Part shown: positions 4,946 to 5,785 of the stretch, one piece after another
Layout: each line of letters opens with the position of its first letter
Position numbering within the stretch: the stretch's first letter is position 1
Assembly: GCA_012960835.1 (NCBI GenBank)
Contig: DUAL01000123.1
Location: 1 to 5,785 of the forward strand
From: Flavobacteriales bacterium
GTDB taxonomy: Bacteria; Bacteroidota; Bacteroidia; Flavobacteriales; BACL11
Direction of reading: 5' to 3'
DNA length: 5,785 bases
The notes under the pieces: model-generated
What the model was told of the DNA's origin: nothing
Seen by the model: the letters and a program-made list of their open reading frames with translations, nothing else
Database searches by the model: none
Program-made: the position numbers and the translations under genes

Positions 4946-5785
4946 AAAAAAATAAGTTACTTCTTAGTTGTCAGCATGCTATGCGGATTGTCTGCTTTTG
5001 GGCAATACACCATGAGTACACAGACCGTAATAGCTTGTGAAGGAACCTTAACTGATAGTGAGGCAAATCAAGTAAATGCTGGATATTATGATCATAATGA
5101 GAATTATAGTTTTACCATTTGCCCACCAAATACAGTTTCCATTACTATAACTTTCACCTTTTTTGAAACGGAACTAAATAATGATCTTGTCAGAATATTT
5201 GATGGCCCTGATACTAATTCACCTTTAATTGGTGGTCCTTTTTCAGGAGCAAATATGCCGCCAATTGTGGTATCTAATGGTTGTATTACTATTAATTTTA
5301 TTAGCGATATAAATGTATCAGCAGAAGGATTTGCTCTAAATTGGATAGCCACTGTTCTGCCACCCACTTCTCCAAATATTTCTTTACCAACAAGCCCAAC
5401 ATGTAGCACCAATGTTTTGAATATTATGCTAGATCAAAACATCCATTGCGATTCGGTAGCAACAGCCGTAGTAAATGTTGGCGGACAGTTAAATCAGACT
5501 GTAACTGCTACCGCTATTAATTGTGTGAATGACTCAACAAATACTATTCAATTGAATTTATCACCAGGATTAAACGAATCAGGATCCTATTCCATTTACT
5601 TTGAAACTTATTATAAAGATCCTTGTGATAGTATTTGGATACTTAGTTCTAATATTAGTTTTGTTATTAATGATTGTCCTTTACAAGTAAATCTAATGAC
5701 AAATAACGATACTATTTGTATTGGAGAGAATACAGATATTTTTGTACAAGTTGAAGGTGGAGATTCTACTTCTTACAATTATAAT
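4943..5785 (+). CDS. Large secreted CUB-domain protein (5' part, runs off right edge)
   Basis: The frame opens with ATG at 4943 and stays open for 281 codons to the last base, so the protein is truncated only by the window. Residues 1-20 are a Sec signal peptide (MKKISYFLVVSMLCGLSAFG), probably cleaved just before Q21. Residues about 32-138 form a CUB domain: C32, NYSFTICPP with C60, FFETELNNDLVRIFDG (73-88), SNGCITINFISD with C114 and D122, and GFALNW (129-134). E75 or E77, D81 and D122 sit where calcium-binding CUB domains keep their acidic triad. Residues about 145-245 look like a second beta domain with paired Cys. From about 247 an Ig/PKD-like repeat starts (NDTICIGENTDIFVQVEGG). Such proteins in Bacteroidota usually end in a T9SS or gliding-associated C-terminal domain, which would lie outside the window. 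The role is probably adhesion or surface structure; no enzyme domain is visible. Confidence 0.88.
   Translation, partial: MKKISYFLVVSMLCGLSAFGQYTMSTQTVIACEGTLTDSEANQVNAGYYDHNENYSFTICPPNTVSITITFTFFETELNNDLVRIFDGPDTNSPLIGGPFSGANMPPIVVSNGCITINFISDINVSAEGFALNWIATVLPPTSPNISLPTSPTCSTNVLNIMLDQNIHCDSVATAVVNVGGQLNQTVTATAINCVNDSTNTIQLNLSPGLNESGSYSIYFETYYKDPCDSIWILSSNISFVINDCPLQVNLMTNNDTICIGENTDIFVQVEGGDSTSYNYN

Noticed and set aside
5104..5412. Antisense frame of 102 codons
   Set aside because: It is opposite the CUB domain, whose forward frame has a signal peptide and conserved motifs; the antisense product shows no family features.

Overview
The window looks like AT-rich DNA from a Bacteroidota bacterium, most likely in or near Flavobacteriia. 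The grounds are a type IX secretion (T9SS) C-terminal sorting domain, Bacteroidota-style lipoproteins whose acylated Cys is followed by K/E/D residues, no Shine-Dalgarno-like sites (short A-rich leaders instead), and a CUB/Ig-like secreted adhesin architecture. No 16S or other taxonomic marker is present, so the lineage is an inference.

All coding is on the + strand and packed into what looks like a single operon of seven genes with no gap longer than 11 bases. Three of the six junctions are one-base overlaps of the TAATG type. In order: (1) the 3' end of a secreted protein with two tandem Ig-like repeats and a T9SS type A sorting domain, 1-785; (2) a 307-aa lipoprotein, 785-1708; (3) a 161-aa lipoprotein, 1715-2200; (4) a 443-aa twin-arginine-signal protein of the DUF1501 type (alkaline phosphatase-like fold), 2212-3543; (5) a 320-aa lipoprotein with a cytochrome c-like CX4CH domain, 3547-4509; (6) a 144-aa lipoprotein of a family common in Bacteroidota, 4509-4943; (7) the 5' end of a large secreted CUB-domain protein, 4943 to beyond the right edge.

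The notable point is the combination. Planctomycetes typically carry DUF1501 proteins next to large proteins that fuse a PSCyt1 cytochrome domain with DUF1549 and DUF1553 domains. Here the DUF1501 gene is flanked by a PSCyt1-like cytochrome lipoprotein and by two small lipoproteins carrying segments that read like degenerate DUF1549/DUF1553 (or DUF1800-like) pieces. This could be a compact, dissected Bacteroidota version of the same cassette. It sits between two adhesin-like secreted proteins, at least one of them with a visible T9SS signal. Three of the four lipoproteins have a Cys-Lys-Lys-acidic-acidic start that matches the flavobacterial surface-lipoprotein export signal, so the products may assemble on the outer surface. 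The biochemical role is unknown.

There is no RNA gene, mobile element, CRISPR array or convincing promoter or terminator. The operon promoter and the 5' end of gene 1 lie left of the window; the end of gene 7 lies right of it.
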